Source: Deinococcota bacterium
GTDB lineage: Bacteria; Deinococcota; Deinococci; Deinococcales; Trueperaceae
Length of the DNA stretch: 64,000 bases
NCBI GenBank assembly: GCA_963170125.1
Contig: CAUJFI010000118.1
Span: 1 to 64,000 of the forward strand
Direction: 5' to 3'
Below, piece after piece: positions 1-7,113 of the stretch; positions within the stretch are counted from its first letter, which is position 1, and every line of letters begins with the position of its first letter. Position numbers and translations under genes: made by a program. The notes under the pieces are model-generated. The model was not told where the DNA came from. It did not search any database and saw only the letters and a program-made list of their open reading frames with translations.

Positions 1-1
1 G

Positions 2-157
2 GAAGGGGTGGGGGTGCCGGACGCCGTGCGCTTCGCCTCGGCGGCCGCGGCCCTCAAGTGCCGCGCCCCCGGCGGCAGGACGGGCATACCGAGCCGGACC
101 GAGGTCGAGGCGCTGATCGCCGGCCGCGCGCCGGGCGAAGGGAACGGGAGAACATGA
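2..157 (+). CDS. PfkB-family carbohydrate kinase, C-terminal end (partial)
   Basis: Only the last 51 codons are in the window; the gene enters from the left edge. The reading frame gives a C-terminal segment with the pattern DAVRFASAAAALKC followed by an Arg-Pro-Gly-like turn and IPSRTEVEALI. This is the typical last two helices of PfkB/ribokinase-family sugar kinases (general family pattern: alternating Ala-rich helix, then 'IPS..EVE'). The stop TGA overlaps the ATG of the next gene (ATGA), so kinase and isomerase are co-transcribed and translationally coupled. The substrate cannot be read from this fragment; the isomerase neighbour suggests a sugar. Confidence 0.75.
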   Translation, partial: EGVGVPDAVRFASAAAALKCRAPGGRTGIPSRTEVEALIAGRAPGEGNGRT

Positions 158-1473
158 CCAAGAGCAAGGTCGGACTCGTGTCCGTGGGCGTGCCGTGGTT
201 CGACGTCGCCCGCGCCGACGAGATGGTCGGCGCCACCCGCGCGGCGCTGGCGCGGGAGTTCGCCGTCGTCGGGCCCGAGCGGACCGTCACGGACGGCGCG
301 GAGCTCACCAGCGCGCTCGCCGCCATGCGGCAGGCCGACGTGAGCGCGGCCGTGTTCCAGCTCGGGACCTTCCCGGACGGCAACACGCCCGCCCAGGTAG
401 CCGAGACCCTCGGCGTGCCCGTCGTGCTGAGCGGCTTCCCCGAGCCCCTCACGGACGGCCGCGTGCCGAACAACAGCCTGTGCGGCCTCAACATGGCTAC
501 TTACACGCTGACGGAGCTCGGGCACCGTTACTCGCACGTCTTCGGCGACCCCCGCGAAGCGCGCGCCGCCGCGCGGCTCGTGCAGCACGCCCGCGCGGCC
601 GCCACGTTGCAGGGCCTGCGCGGCAGCGTCGTGGGTCTCATCGGTTACCGCGCGCCGGGCTTCTACCCGGCGACGTTCGACGAGCTCCTGCTGCGGCGCA
701 CGTTCGGCGTGCGGGTGGAGCACCTGGGCATCCAGGAGGTCACGGACCGGGTGAGGGCAGGGTCGTTCAAGGCGCCGCCCGTCGCCGGGTTCCCCACCAT
801 CGAGGGGGGCGAGCTCGGGCCGGAGGCCGTCAGGTGGCTGGGGAAGTACTACGGCGCGCTGGCCGACGCCGTCGCGGCCAGCGGGCTGGGGACCGTGGCC
901 ATCAAGGACTGGCCGGAGATGGCGCCGTTCGTGCCCGAGATACCGGCCGGCATCTGGCCCGCCCTGAGCTGGCTGCAGGACGACGGCGTGAACGTGGCGC
1001 CCGAGGGCGACGTCAACGGCGCCGTGACCATGGAGCTCCTCGCGCGTCTCACGGGCGGCGGGACGCCGTTCTTCGCCGACATCAGCGCGTTCGACGAGGA
1101 CGCCTCCACGCTCGTCCTCTGGCATTACGGCGGCGGCACCAGGCTGGCGCGCTCCCCGAGCGAGGTCCGGTTCGGCGCCGACGGGCGCGAGCTCGAGTTC
1201 TCCCTCAAGCCGGGGGCGGGTGTCCTGGCGCGCCTAGGCTACAGCCGAGGGGCCTACCGGCTACTGCTCATCGAGGTCGAGGTCCTCGGCGAGCGCCTGA
1301 CCCTGCGGCGCGCCGCGGGTCGCGTGAGGACCACGCGCACGCACGCCGCCGCCGTGGTGGAGGAGCTGCTCGGCGGCGGCTGGGAGCACCACGTGTCGTT
1401 CGTGCACGGCGAGGTGGCCGAGGCGCTCGTCGCGTTCGCGAAGCAGGCGGGGTTGCCCATCACGCGGCTGTAG
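154..1473 (+). CDS. L-fucose/L-arabinose isomerase-family protein
   Basis: 439 aa. The start is the ATG at 154, chosen because it overlaps the kinase stop and has GGGAG just upstream; longer readings to 58 run into the kinase gene. The N-terminus (KVGLVSVGVPWFD) and the segment NNSLCGLNMATYTL match the COG2407 group of L-fucose-isomerase-like proteins. The C-terminal half contains EGDVNGAVTMELL and a DISAFDED...WHYGG stretch, which by family knowledge carries the acidic and His metal ligands of the aldose-ketose isomerase site. Together with the preceding PfkB kinase it probably isomerises and phosphorylates a sugar. The exact sugar is unknown; COG2407 members act on several aldoses. Confidence 0.8.
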   Translation: MTKSKVGLVSVGVPWFDVARADEMVGATRAALAREFAVVGPERTVTDGAELTSALAAMRQADVSAAVFQLGTFPDGNTPAQVAETLGVPVVLSGFPEPLTDGRVPNNSLCGLNMATYTLTELGHRYSHVFGDPREARAAARLVQHARAAATLQGLRGSVVGLIGYRAPGFYPATFDELLLRRTFGVRVEHLGIQEVTDRVRAGSFKAPPVAGFPTIEGGELGPEAVRWLGKYYGALADAVAASGLGTVAIKDWPEMAPFVPEIPAGIWPALSWLQDDGVNVAPEGDVNGAVTMELLARLTGGGTPFFADISAFDEDASTLVLWHYGGGTRLARSPSEVRFGADGRELEFSLKPGAGVLARLGYSRGAYRLLLIEVEVLGERLTLRRAAGRVRTTRTHAAAVVEELLGGGWEHHVSFVHGEVAEALVAFAKQAGLPITRL

Positions 1474-1574
1474 CGGCCGTCACTTTGGTACGGCCCTGGC
1501 GGATGCGCGCTGGGGCGGCGTGGCGAGGGCGCAGCCGCCGCTCACTGGCTGCACGCCCGGCACGGCGCAACCGC

Positions 1575-1760
1575 CCGGGCTACGGGCACCTCGCGTTCGA
1601 GGTGGCGTCCGTGGCTGGCGCGAGGGAGCAGATCCTGGCGGCGGGCGGGTCGCCCGTCGGCGAGATCGTCACGCTGGCGCGCGGCAACGGCGCGAAGGTC
1701 ACGTGGTGTTACGTGACCGACCCCGAGGGGAACATCATCGAGCTGCAGCCTTGGAGCTAG
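1575..1760 (+). pseudogene. VOC (glyoxalase/bleomycin-resistance) family C-terminal remnant
   Basis: About 60 codons encode GYGHLAFEVASVAGA...VTWCYVTDPEGNIIELQPWS, the typical second half of a vicinal-oxygen-chelate domain, including the DPEGNIIEL strand with its metal-ligand Glu. The N-terminal beta-alpha-beta-beta-beta unit and its His ligand are absent. The sequence before 1575 in this frame reads as Arg/Ala-rich nonsense, and no ribosome-binding site precedes it. I read it as a truncated relic. Confidence 0.6.
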
Positions 1761-1810
1761 GGCTACGCTCCATTTCTAGAGTAGGCTAGGTCTAATAAAG
1801 GAGGTCGGCG

Positions 1811-2263
1811 ATGGCTGGCACCGTGTTCGTTCCTACCCGCTCGGCGCCCCCCGTGCTTGGCGTGCGCACCCTCGGCCTCCAGGCCGCCAACGAGTTCGAG
1901 GTCGCGGCCCGCATCAAGGTAGGGCTGCCAAGCTCAGCCGTTCACGCTCTGGCCAGGGAGCTCGACCGCCCGAGTAAGTACGTTCTGGAGGTCACCGGCA
2001 TCCCGGAGAGCACCTTCCATAACCACCAGAAGGCGCGCAAACCGCTCTCGGCCGACGCGTCGAGCCGGGTGTACCAGGTGGCCAGGGCGGTGGAGGCGGC
2101 CGAAGAGTACTTCGACGGTGACAAGGACGCGGCGCAACGCTGGCTCACCCACCCGAAGGTCGCCCTTGGCGGTGAGGTCCCTCTCGAGTTCGCCGCTACC
2201 CCACAAGGTAGCGACTACGTCGTCAAGCTCCTGAGCCGCATGGCGCACGGGGTCATAAGCTGA
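1811..2263 (+). CDS. Xre/MbcA/ParS-type antitoxin (toxin-binding domain)
   Basis: 150 aa. Residues ~35-85 form a degenerate Xre-like helical region (IKVGLPSSAVHALARELD...GIPESTFHNHQ), and residues ~90-150 form the DUF2384/ParS toxin-binding domain, with the conserved AAQRWLTHPKVALGG motif and a hydrophobic tail. A strong ribosome-binding site (AAAGGAGG) lies 8 nt before the ATG. It is directly followed by a RES-domain toxin gene in an overlapping arrangement, the standard order of RES-Xre toxin-antitoxin modules. By family knowledge it neutralises the toxin in a complex that also represses the operon promoter. Confidence 0.88.
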   Translation: MAGTVFVPTRSAPPVLGVRTLGLQAANEFEVAARIKVGLPSSAVHALARELDRPSKYVLEVTGIPESTFHNHQKARKPLSADASSRVYQVARAVEAAEEYFDGDKDAAQRWLTHPKVALGGEVPLEFAATPQGSDYVVKLLSRMAHGVIS

Positions 2264-2781
2264 GCCGCACGACCTACAGGATCAGCAAGGCGAAGTACCG
2301 GGACGGCACCATGATGGGCGTCGGAGCGCGCCGCTACGGCGGGCGTTGGAACTCGCCTGGTCACGACGCGATCTACACCAGCGGCAACCTCATTCTCGCG
2401 ATGCTCGAGGTGCTCGTGCATGTCGACGACGCGGAGGCGTTCGGAAGGATCCCGTACGTCTTCCAAGCGGTGAGCTTCGCGGACATCGCCGTCGCCACCC
2501 TGGCATCGGCCGACCTTCCCGCGAACTGGAACGCACGACCTGAGGCCGGCGCCACACAGGTCGCAGGCGACGAGTGGCTCGAGAGCCTCATCACGCCGGT
2601 GCTCGCGGTCCCAAGCGTCATCATCCCGCCCGAGCTCCGGTACGATCCCGCCTACCTCAACTACGTCATCAACCCCAAGCACCCTGACTTCGCGACCCGG
2701 GTCGTGCCAGGATCCATCCACGATCTTGTGTGGGATCCACGGTTCCTGGTTCGGGCATCCGAGCCGCGATCAGGGCAGTGA
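2260..2781 (+). CDS. RES-domain toxin (NAD-targeting type)
   Basis: 173 aa if translation starts at the CTG at 2260, which overlaps the antitoxin stop (CTGA). The first ATG (2311) would remove the conserved N-terminal TTYRISK segment and its Arg. The frame upstream of 2260 lacks a usable ATG, GTG or TTG nearby. The three name-giving residues are visible: Arg in YGGRWNSPG, Glu in LAMLEVLV and Ser in LAVPSVIIP, followed by NYVINPKHPDF. Characterised relatives degrade NAD (MbcT) or ADP-ribosylate a host protein (ParT); which activity applies here is not decidable by eye. The toxin looks intact. Confidence 0.85.
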   Translation: MSRTTYRISKAKYRDGTMMGVGARRYGGRWNSPGHDAIYTSGNLILAMLEVLVHVDDAEAFGRIPYVFQAVSFADIAVATLASADLPANWNARPEAGATQVAGDEWLESLITPVLAVPSVIIPPELRYDPAYLNYVINPKHPDFATRVVPGSIHDLVWDPRFLVRASEPRSGQ

Positions 2782-2853
2782 AACGAGTAGGGTCGTGCTG
2801 GAGATCACGTAGGACGCCATGGAGGCGGCTCATGGTCGGGAGGCTTAGGGTCT

Positions 2854-3390
2854 ATGGAGCGGATCGAGGAGTACTACCCCCACGCGCTGCTGCAACGGTT
2901 CGGTGACACCGTCGCGGCAGCTGGGAAGCAGGCCGTGGCGGCGGTGGAAGACGTGATCGGAAGGCTCGATGCGCTCGACCCCGAGATGCTGGACACCCCG
3001 GTGGCCCCTGGTAAGTGGACCGCACTGGAGGTGGTCGATCACTTGCAGCGCGTCACCGAGCTGTACGTGCATGGCTTGGCGCGGGTGCGGCGCGGTCAAG
3101 AACCGTTCAGGACGGAGAAGGGTTTCATCGCCGAAGACGGCGGTCTAGTGGTGAACCTCCCGGAAGTGGAGCCCGGCGACGGCCTGACGTTGGAAGGGGT
3201 GACCGTGACCCTCAGGCGGTCGACGCTGAGGCTGATCGAGGCGGCCGCTGCCGCCGAAGCGGAAGGCCTCAAGGACGCGGTCGTCAACATGAACCCGTTC
3301 TTCGGCGAGCTGACGCCACTCGGTAGCGTGCAGATGGCGGCGCTGCACGCTCGACATCACATCAGACGGCACCTGGCGCGCGCCTCGTGA
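2854..3390 (+). CDS. DinB-superfamily protein
   Basis: 178 aa, predicted cytoplasmic four-helix bundle. The segments APGKWTALEVVDHLQRV (first His helix) and ALHARHHIRRHL (C-terminal His pair) are the three-His metal-site pattern of the DinB/YfiT superfamily. A GGGAGG sequence lies about 10 nt before the ATG. Members are often metal-dependent thiol transferases or uncharacterised, so no substrate is proposed. It stands alone between the toxin-antitoxin pair and the tRNA gene. Confidence 0.75.
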   Translation: MERIEEYYPHALLQRFGDTVAAAGKQAVAAVEDVIGRLDALDPEMLDTPVAPGKWTALEVVDHLQRVTELYVHGLARVRRGQEPFRTEKGFIAEDGGLVVNLPEVEPGDGLTLEGVTVTLRRSTLRLIEAAAAAEAEGLKDAVVNMNPFFGELTPLGSVQMAALHARHHIRRHLARAS

Positions 3391-3443
3391 CGGTTCGAGT
3401 GGGCCGGCGGCAGTTGGTGCGCACCCTGCACCCCTACAGAACG

Positions 3444-3473
3444 TTGACACTCCGTCGAAGGTGTCGGTACACT
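3444..3473 (+). promoter_or_regulatory. Promoter of tRNA-Ala
   Basis: TTGACA (3444-3449) and TACACT (3468-3473) are separated by 18 nt, a near-consensus housekeeping promoter. Transcription would begin about 60 nt before the tRNA. Confidence 0.75.
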
Positions 3474-3538
3474 TACCGTCGCCCCGTTAGCCGGGTGGCT
3501 GTTTCGCATGAGGCTATGGGCAGCAAGACCTTCCTCGT

Positions 3539-3614
<76 letters not shown>

Positions 3615-3618
3615 GTGT

Positions 3619-3658
3619 GATGACGCGAGACATCGCTCATAAGATGTCTCGCGTCATC
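3619..3658 (+). terminator. Hairpin downstream of tRNA-Ala
   Basis: A perfect 16-bp inverted repeat (3619-3634 and 3643-3658) with an 8-nt loop begins 5 nt after the tRNA CCA end. There is no strong U-tract after it, so it may act as a terminator, as a 3' processing signal, or both. Confidence 0.6.
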
Positions 3659-3682
3659 TGTCATAGCGGGTTCGCGGCGCCG

Positions 3683-4326
3683 TCAGCCCAGTGTGTCCAG
3701 CACCCTGCTGATCTCGTCCCACAGCACCTCGGTAGGCTCGCAGCCCACGGGTAGCCGCACGTAGCCTTCCGGGACAGCGTCGCCCGGCGGGGCCGCCGCT
3801 CGGCCGAGCTATGCGTGCTGCCGAAGCTCGTGGCCGGCACGATCGGGCTCGTGCCGTCGATGAAACGCTTGGCCGCGTTCGCGTCGGTGAACGTCAGCCC
3901 GATGATCGTTCCGAAACTCGTCATCTGCCGCTTCGCGACCTCGTGGCCAGGTGTGAAACCAGGCCCGGGAAAGTGACGGACCTGGTCGCGGGGTGCTGCG
4001 AGAACCGCTCGACCAGGACGCGGGTCGTGTTGTAGCCCTGGCTCGGTAACAGGATGCGGTCACCTGCTTCGAGGTGCGTTATGCACACCGCGGCGATGGC
4101 GGCCATCCCCGGCGGGAAGACCGTGACTTCCGCGTCTTCTAGGACAGGGAGTGCGCGCCGTCCAGGGCCTCCCAGGCGGGGTTGCTCCACGGACCATACT
4201 GGTGCTCGGCGCTAGGCATACCGGAGAGGAAGTCGATGCTGGCGAGCGCCAGCGGCGCGGGCGTCCGATATGGGAGAGAGGCACGGTGCGGAGCCGGGAG
4301 ACGCGGCTCTCGATCACGGTGTCCAC
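3683..4326 (-). pseudogene. Degenerate cystathionine gamma-lyase-like PLP enzyme
   Basis: Three frames together rebuild pieces of a Cys/Met-metabolism PLP enzyme. A GTG start at 4326 has AAGGAG upstream. After a frameshift comes YGPWSNPAWEALDGA, then LEDAEVTVFPPGMAAIAAV and GDRILLPSQGYNTTRVLVERF (the substrate/PLP-binding front half). The middle ~200 residues, including the catalytic Lys region, are missing. The C-terminal part returns as TSFGTIIGLTFTDANAAKRF, and after another frameshift as VPEGYVRLPVGCEPTEVLW...VLDTLG with stop at 3683-3685. At least two frameshifts plus an internal deletion make it non-functional. Confidence 0.8.
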
Positions 4327-4398
4327 TGGCGTTTCTCCTTAGCGAGTCACCAAGGCGAAGACGAGGTGCGACGAGAAGCTCGAGCCTGGAGGCGACGC

Positions 4399-4689
4399 CT
4401 ATGACGAAGATTCTGACTGCAAGCGCGAGGCCCCCAACAACTCACCGAGCTCCGCGAACGTTGCCTCCACATCGTCCACCGGACACGTGCGCCCGAGGAC
4501 CTGCCTGAGCGTCATGTGGTTGAGCGCCGCGCTGTGGCAGCGCTGCAGCGGGTCGACGCCGTGACGCCGCAAGACCGAGCGCGCCTCGGGGACCTCGGCC
4601 AGGAGTCGGCCCATCTTCATCGAGGTCAGGTCCGTGGTCACGAAAGCAGGGTCGCACTGCCGAGGGCGGGGTGCCAGGACCTCGGTCAA
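4399..4689 (-). CDS. Small DUF542/DUF1858-like protein
   Basis: Up to 96 aa from a TTG at 4689; a GTG at 4641 would give 80 aa beginning just before the recognisable domain, so the start is open. The core reads MGRLLAEVPEARSVLRRHGVDP followed by a Cys-containing turn and a second helix with AELGELL. This is the pattern of the ScdA N-terminal (DUF542) and DUF1858 helical domains ('...PEA..VL..HG.D.C...'). Relatives occur next to iron-sulfur-repair or redox proteins. No partner is adjacent here, and the second conserved Cys is displaced, so function is not assigned. Confidence 0.5.
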   Translation of the reverse strand: MTEVLAPRPRQCDPAFVTTDLTSMKMGRLLAEVPEARSVLRRHGVDPLQRCHSAALNHMTLRQVLGRTCPVDDVEATFAELGELLGASRLQSESSS

Positions 4690-4939
4690 GCCGGCTGCAG
4701 CTCAGCCGCTCTAGGACAGATAGCTGCTGTGAGCGTTGATGGCCGACACCCGGCTTAGATGCACGTAAAGTTCGCGGGAACCGGCGGGGAAGTAGCCCTT
4801 GGGGCTGCCCCTGTTTCGTCACGGCGCTCCGAAGCACCCCGCCAGTCGGCGGTCGCTAGCGCTTCGTGACCCGCTAGAGCTTCTTGCGACCCGCCCCGCG
4901 ACGATCACGGTAGCCGGCCCAGACCTTCCGGCGCTGCTC

Positions 4940-5977
4940 TCACCGCGCCGGGTCGATCATGGTCATCCCCGCGACGGTCGCCCGGTCGAACCGCGGCAAC
5001 AGCTCGGCGGCCTCGGCGAGGCCGATGGTGCGTTCGATAAGTCGCTGCGGCTGCAGGACACCGCGTTCGATGAGCTCGAGCATCTTCGGGTAGTCGACTG
5101 CGGCCATGCCGTGGCTGCCTAGCAGGTCGAGTTCCCAGGCGATCGCCCTGGCCATCGGCACCCGGGGGTGACCGGCGACGGGCGGCAGGAGGCCCACCTG
5201 GACGTGACGACCCCGGCGCCGCAGGCTCAGGATCGAATCGGCGCACGCCTGCTCGTTGCCGACCGCGTCCACGGCGACGTGGCTGCCGCCGTCCGTCAGC
5301 TCGGCCACGGTCGTGGGGATGTCGGTTCCGTCCGTGGTGAGGACGTGGTCGGCGCCGACTCGTTCGGCGACCGCCAAAGCCTCGGCGTTGCGATCGACGG
5401 CTATCACGCGGGCACCCATGGCGTGGGCGATCATCACGGCGCTCAAACCCACTCCGCCGACGCCGATGACGGTCACCCACTCGCCCTCGCGCACGCGGGC
5501 GCGGGCGGACAGGGCGCGGAAGGCGGTCGCGAACCGGCAGCCAAGGCTGGCCGCGGTGGCGTACTCGACCCGCTCGGGGATGGCCACGAGGTTCGTGTCT
5601 GCGGCGTGCAGGGCCACGTACTCAGAGAACGAGCCCCAATGGGTGAACCCGGGCTGCTGCTGGTCGGGGCAGACCTGCGCGTTGCCCGACTCGCACCACT
5701 CGCAGCGGCCGCAGCCGCACACGAACGGCACGGTCACCCGGTCGCCCGGGCGCCAGTGTCTCACCCCTGGGCCAGTCTCGACGACCACCCCGGCCAGCTC
5801 GTGGCCGGGAACGTGCGGGAACGCGATGTCCTCGTGGCCCGCCCAGGCGTGCCAGTCGCTGCGGCACATGCCCGTGGCCATCACCCGCACCACCACGCCG
5901 TCGGCGGGAACCGTCGGCTCTGGTACCGACCGGACCTCCGGCCGGGCCCTTACAGCGTCCAAGACGATCGCGCGCAT
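4940..5977 (-). CDS. Zinc-dependent alcohol dehydrogenase
   Basis: 345 aa, standard length for medium-chain dehydrogenases. Catalytic zinc ligands are C38, the H59-E60 pair (PGHELAG) and probably C147 (SLGCRFA). The structural zinc lobe has C89, C92, C95 and C103. The Rossmann nucleotide-binding motif GVGGVGL is near residue 170, followed by VIAVDRN, whose Asp suggests NAD(H). A TAGGAT box ends 6 nt before the ATG, so the transcript is probably leaderless. It is a lone gene; the alcohol or aldehyde substrate is unknown. Confidence 0.9.
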   Translation of the reverse strand: MRAIVLDAVRARPEVRSVPEPTVPADGVVVRVMATGMCRSDWHAWAGHEDIAFPHVPGHELAGVVVETGPGVRHWRPGDRVTVPFVCGCGRCEWCESGNAQVCPDQQQPGFTHWGSFSEYVALHAADTNLVAIPERVEYATAASLGCRFATAFRALSARARVREGEWVTVIGVGGVGLSAVMIAHAMGARVIAVDRNAEALAVAERVGADHVLTTDGTDIPTTVAELTDGGSHVAVDAVGNEQACADSILSLRRRGRHVQVGLLPPVAGHPRVPMARAIAWELDLLGSHGMAAVDYPKMLELIERGVLQPQRLIERTIGLAEAAELLPRFDRATVAGMTMIDPAR

Positions 5978-5983
5978 ACGCCC

Positions 5984-5989
5984 ATCCTA
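5984..5989 (-). promoter_or_regulatory. Leaderless -10 box of the alcohol dehydrogenase gene
   Basis: TAGGAT on the minus strand, 6 nt before the ATG at 5977; no Shine-Dalgarno sequence lies between them. Confidence 0.5.
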
Positions 5990-6047
5990 TCCAGGCGCCG
6001 CGCGCGGTGCTCGAGCCTTCAGCAGCACGCCGGCGACGCGGTCGATG

Positions 6048-6527
6048 TCATAGCGGCATCACGGCCACGATCTCGTCGCCGTCCAACTCGCCGGTCTCCC
6101 TGAACCCCAACTGCAAGTACAGCGCCTTGGCGATGTCGTTGCCCGGCACGAAGCTCGTGGCGACGTGGCTTCCAGGACCGAGGGGCTTGGTGCGCAGGAG
6201 GGCGATGGCCTGCTCCAGTGCGCGGCGGCCGATGCCGCGGCGCTGGTGACGCCGGTCCACCATGAACCGGTACATCTCGTAGAACGGCTCGTCGCCCTCG
6301 TTCTCCGCGGGTTGGTGAGCGATGGCGATCAGACCCACCACGGCGTCGTCCAGGAAGATCCCGTAGACGCGAGGAACGAACTCGCCCGTAGTCGACGCGA
6401 GGTACGCCTCCGCCAACGTGTACTCGTTCGGGGCCACGAACTTGTCTTGACCTTCGGCGAGCTCCAAGGTGAGGACCGCGGAGAGGTCGTCGGTCGTCAG
6501 TGTGCGTAGCGATACCTGTGGCTCCAT
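6048..6527 (-). CDS. GNAT-family N-acetyltransferase (spermidine/diamine acetyltransferase-like)
   Basis: 159 aa from the ATG at 6527; an ATG at 6566 would only add an unrelated N-terminal tail. The fold elements are in order: N-terminal strand and helices with FVAPNEYTLAEAYL, a central MYRFMVDRRHQRRGIGRRALEQAI acetyl-CoA loop (Q-R-R-G-I-G) and the C-terminal ALYLQLGFRETGEL motif. The 'PNEYTLAEA' region and YRFMVD resemble polyamine acetyltransferases, so a polyamine substrate is plausible but not proven. Confidence 0.82.
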   Translation of the reverse strand: MEPQVSLRTLTTDDLSAVLTLELAEGQDKFVAPNEYTLAEAYLASTTGEFVPRVYGIFLDDAVVGLIAIAHQPAENEGDEPFYEMYRFMVDRRHQRRGIGRRALEQAIALLRTKPLGPGSHVATSFVPGNDIAKALYLQLGFRETGELDGDEIVAVMPL

Positions 6528-6686
6528 GGTGGAAGCATGGTGCACCGCGGCGCGGCTTCCAGGCAAGGGGTCGAGCCCAGACTCAGGGGCCGGCGGTCGT
6601 GAGTCGCCCGAGGGGTCGACGGCGCCAGGTCACTCACTGACCTCAGGGGCGGTAGAGGAGCCAGGCTGCCGGCGATGATGCCAAGC

Positions 6687-6806
6687 ATGGTCGGGAGGAC
6701 GCTCAGGACGGCAAACATCCGCGAGCCGAGCTACCGACCGTATGGCCTGCCCGAGCCCGCCTACATGCTCGTGGTTCGCAACCTCCGGGCGGAGGAGCGA
6801 GCGTGA
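6687..6806 (+). other. Possible short ORF (39 aa)
   Basis: The ATG at 6687 opens a 39-codon frame whose TGA overlaps the GTG of the following short frame (GTGA), with GGAGGAG placed as a ribosome-binding site for that second frame. The product, ending PEPAYMLVVRNLRAEERA, matches nothing I recognise. The coupling geometry is the only support for coding. The surrounding 6528-7105 stretch otherwise holds nothing I can identify. Confidence 0.25.
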
Positions 6807-7036
6807 CGGGCCTGCTGGTTACGGCGGCGGCTGTGCTGGCAGGACTCAGCGCGGGCTTCCGAGCGCCGCGGGTATCGTCGCCACGCAACCGGCTGTCCGA
6901 CTCGCAGAACTGGCGCACGGTGGAGCTCCTTGAGGGCGCCGTCACGGTGACTGCGGCCCAGACGCTCCCCGCTAACACCCCGCAGCGGTCGGTCCTCACC
7001 CTGATCGCCTTCGCGGTCGCGTCGCTCCTGCTGTAG
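6803..7036 (+). CDS. Hypothetical small membrane protein (uncertain)
   Basis: 77 aa from a GTG preceded by GGAGGAG. It has one hydrophobic stretch at each end (residues ~2-19, GLLVTAAAVLAGLSAGF, and ~63-77, VLTLIAFAVASLLL) around a polar middle, so it could be a two-pass membrane protein. The composition is ordinary and there is no family match by eye. It may equally be a relic of a longer gene or a chance frame. Confidence 0.3.
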   Translation: MTGLLVTAAAVLAGLSAGFRAPRVSSPRNRLSDSQNWRTVELLEGAVTVTAAQTLPANTPQRSVLTLIAFAVASLLL

Positions 7037-7105
7037 GGCGGCACCCTCGGCCCGCTACTGCGGGGAAGATACGCACTGACGGCCCACCGACCCGAGACGG
7101 TCGAG

Positions 7106-7111
7106 TAGGCT
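7106..7111 (+). promoter_or_regulatory. -10 box upstream of the S66 peptidase gene
   Basis: TAGGCT, 8 nt before the second in-frame ATG (7120) and 2 nt before the first (7114). If leaderless, it favours the start at 7120. Confidence 0.4.
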
Positions 7112-7113
7112 CT

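Noticed and set aside
195-1760. 521-codon plus-strand frame across the isomerase gene
   Set aside because: Over the isomerase it is an out-of-frame shadow. Only its last ~60 codons (the VOC remnant) have real homology.
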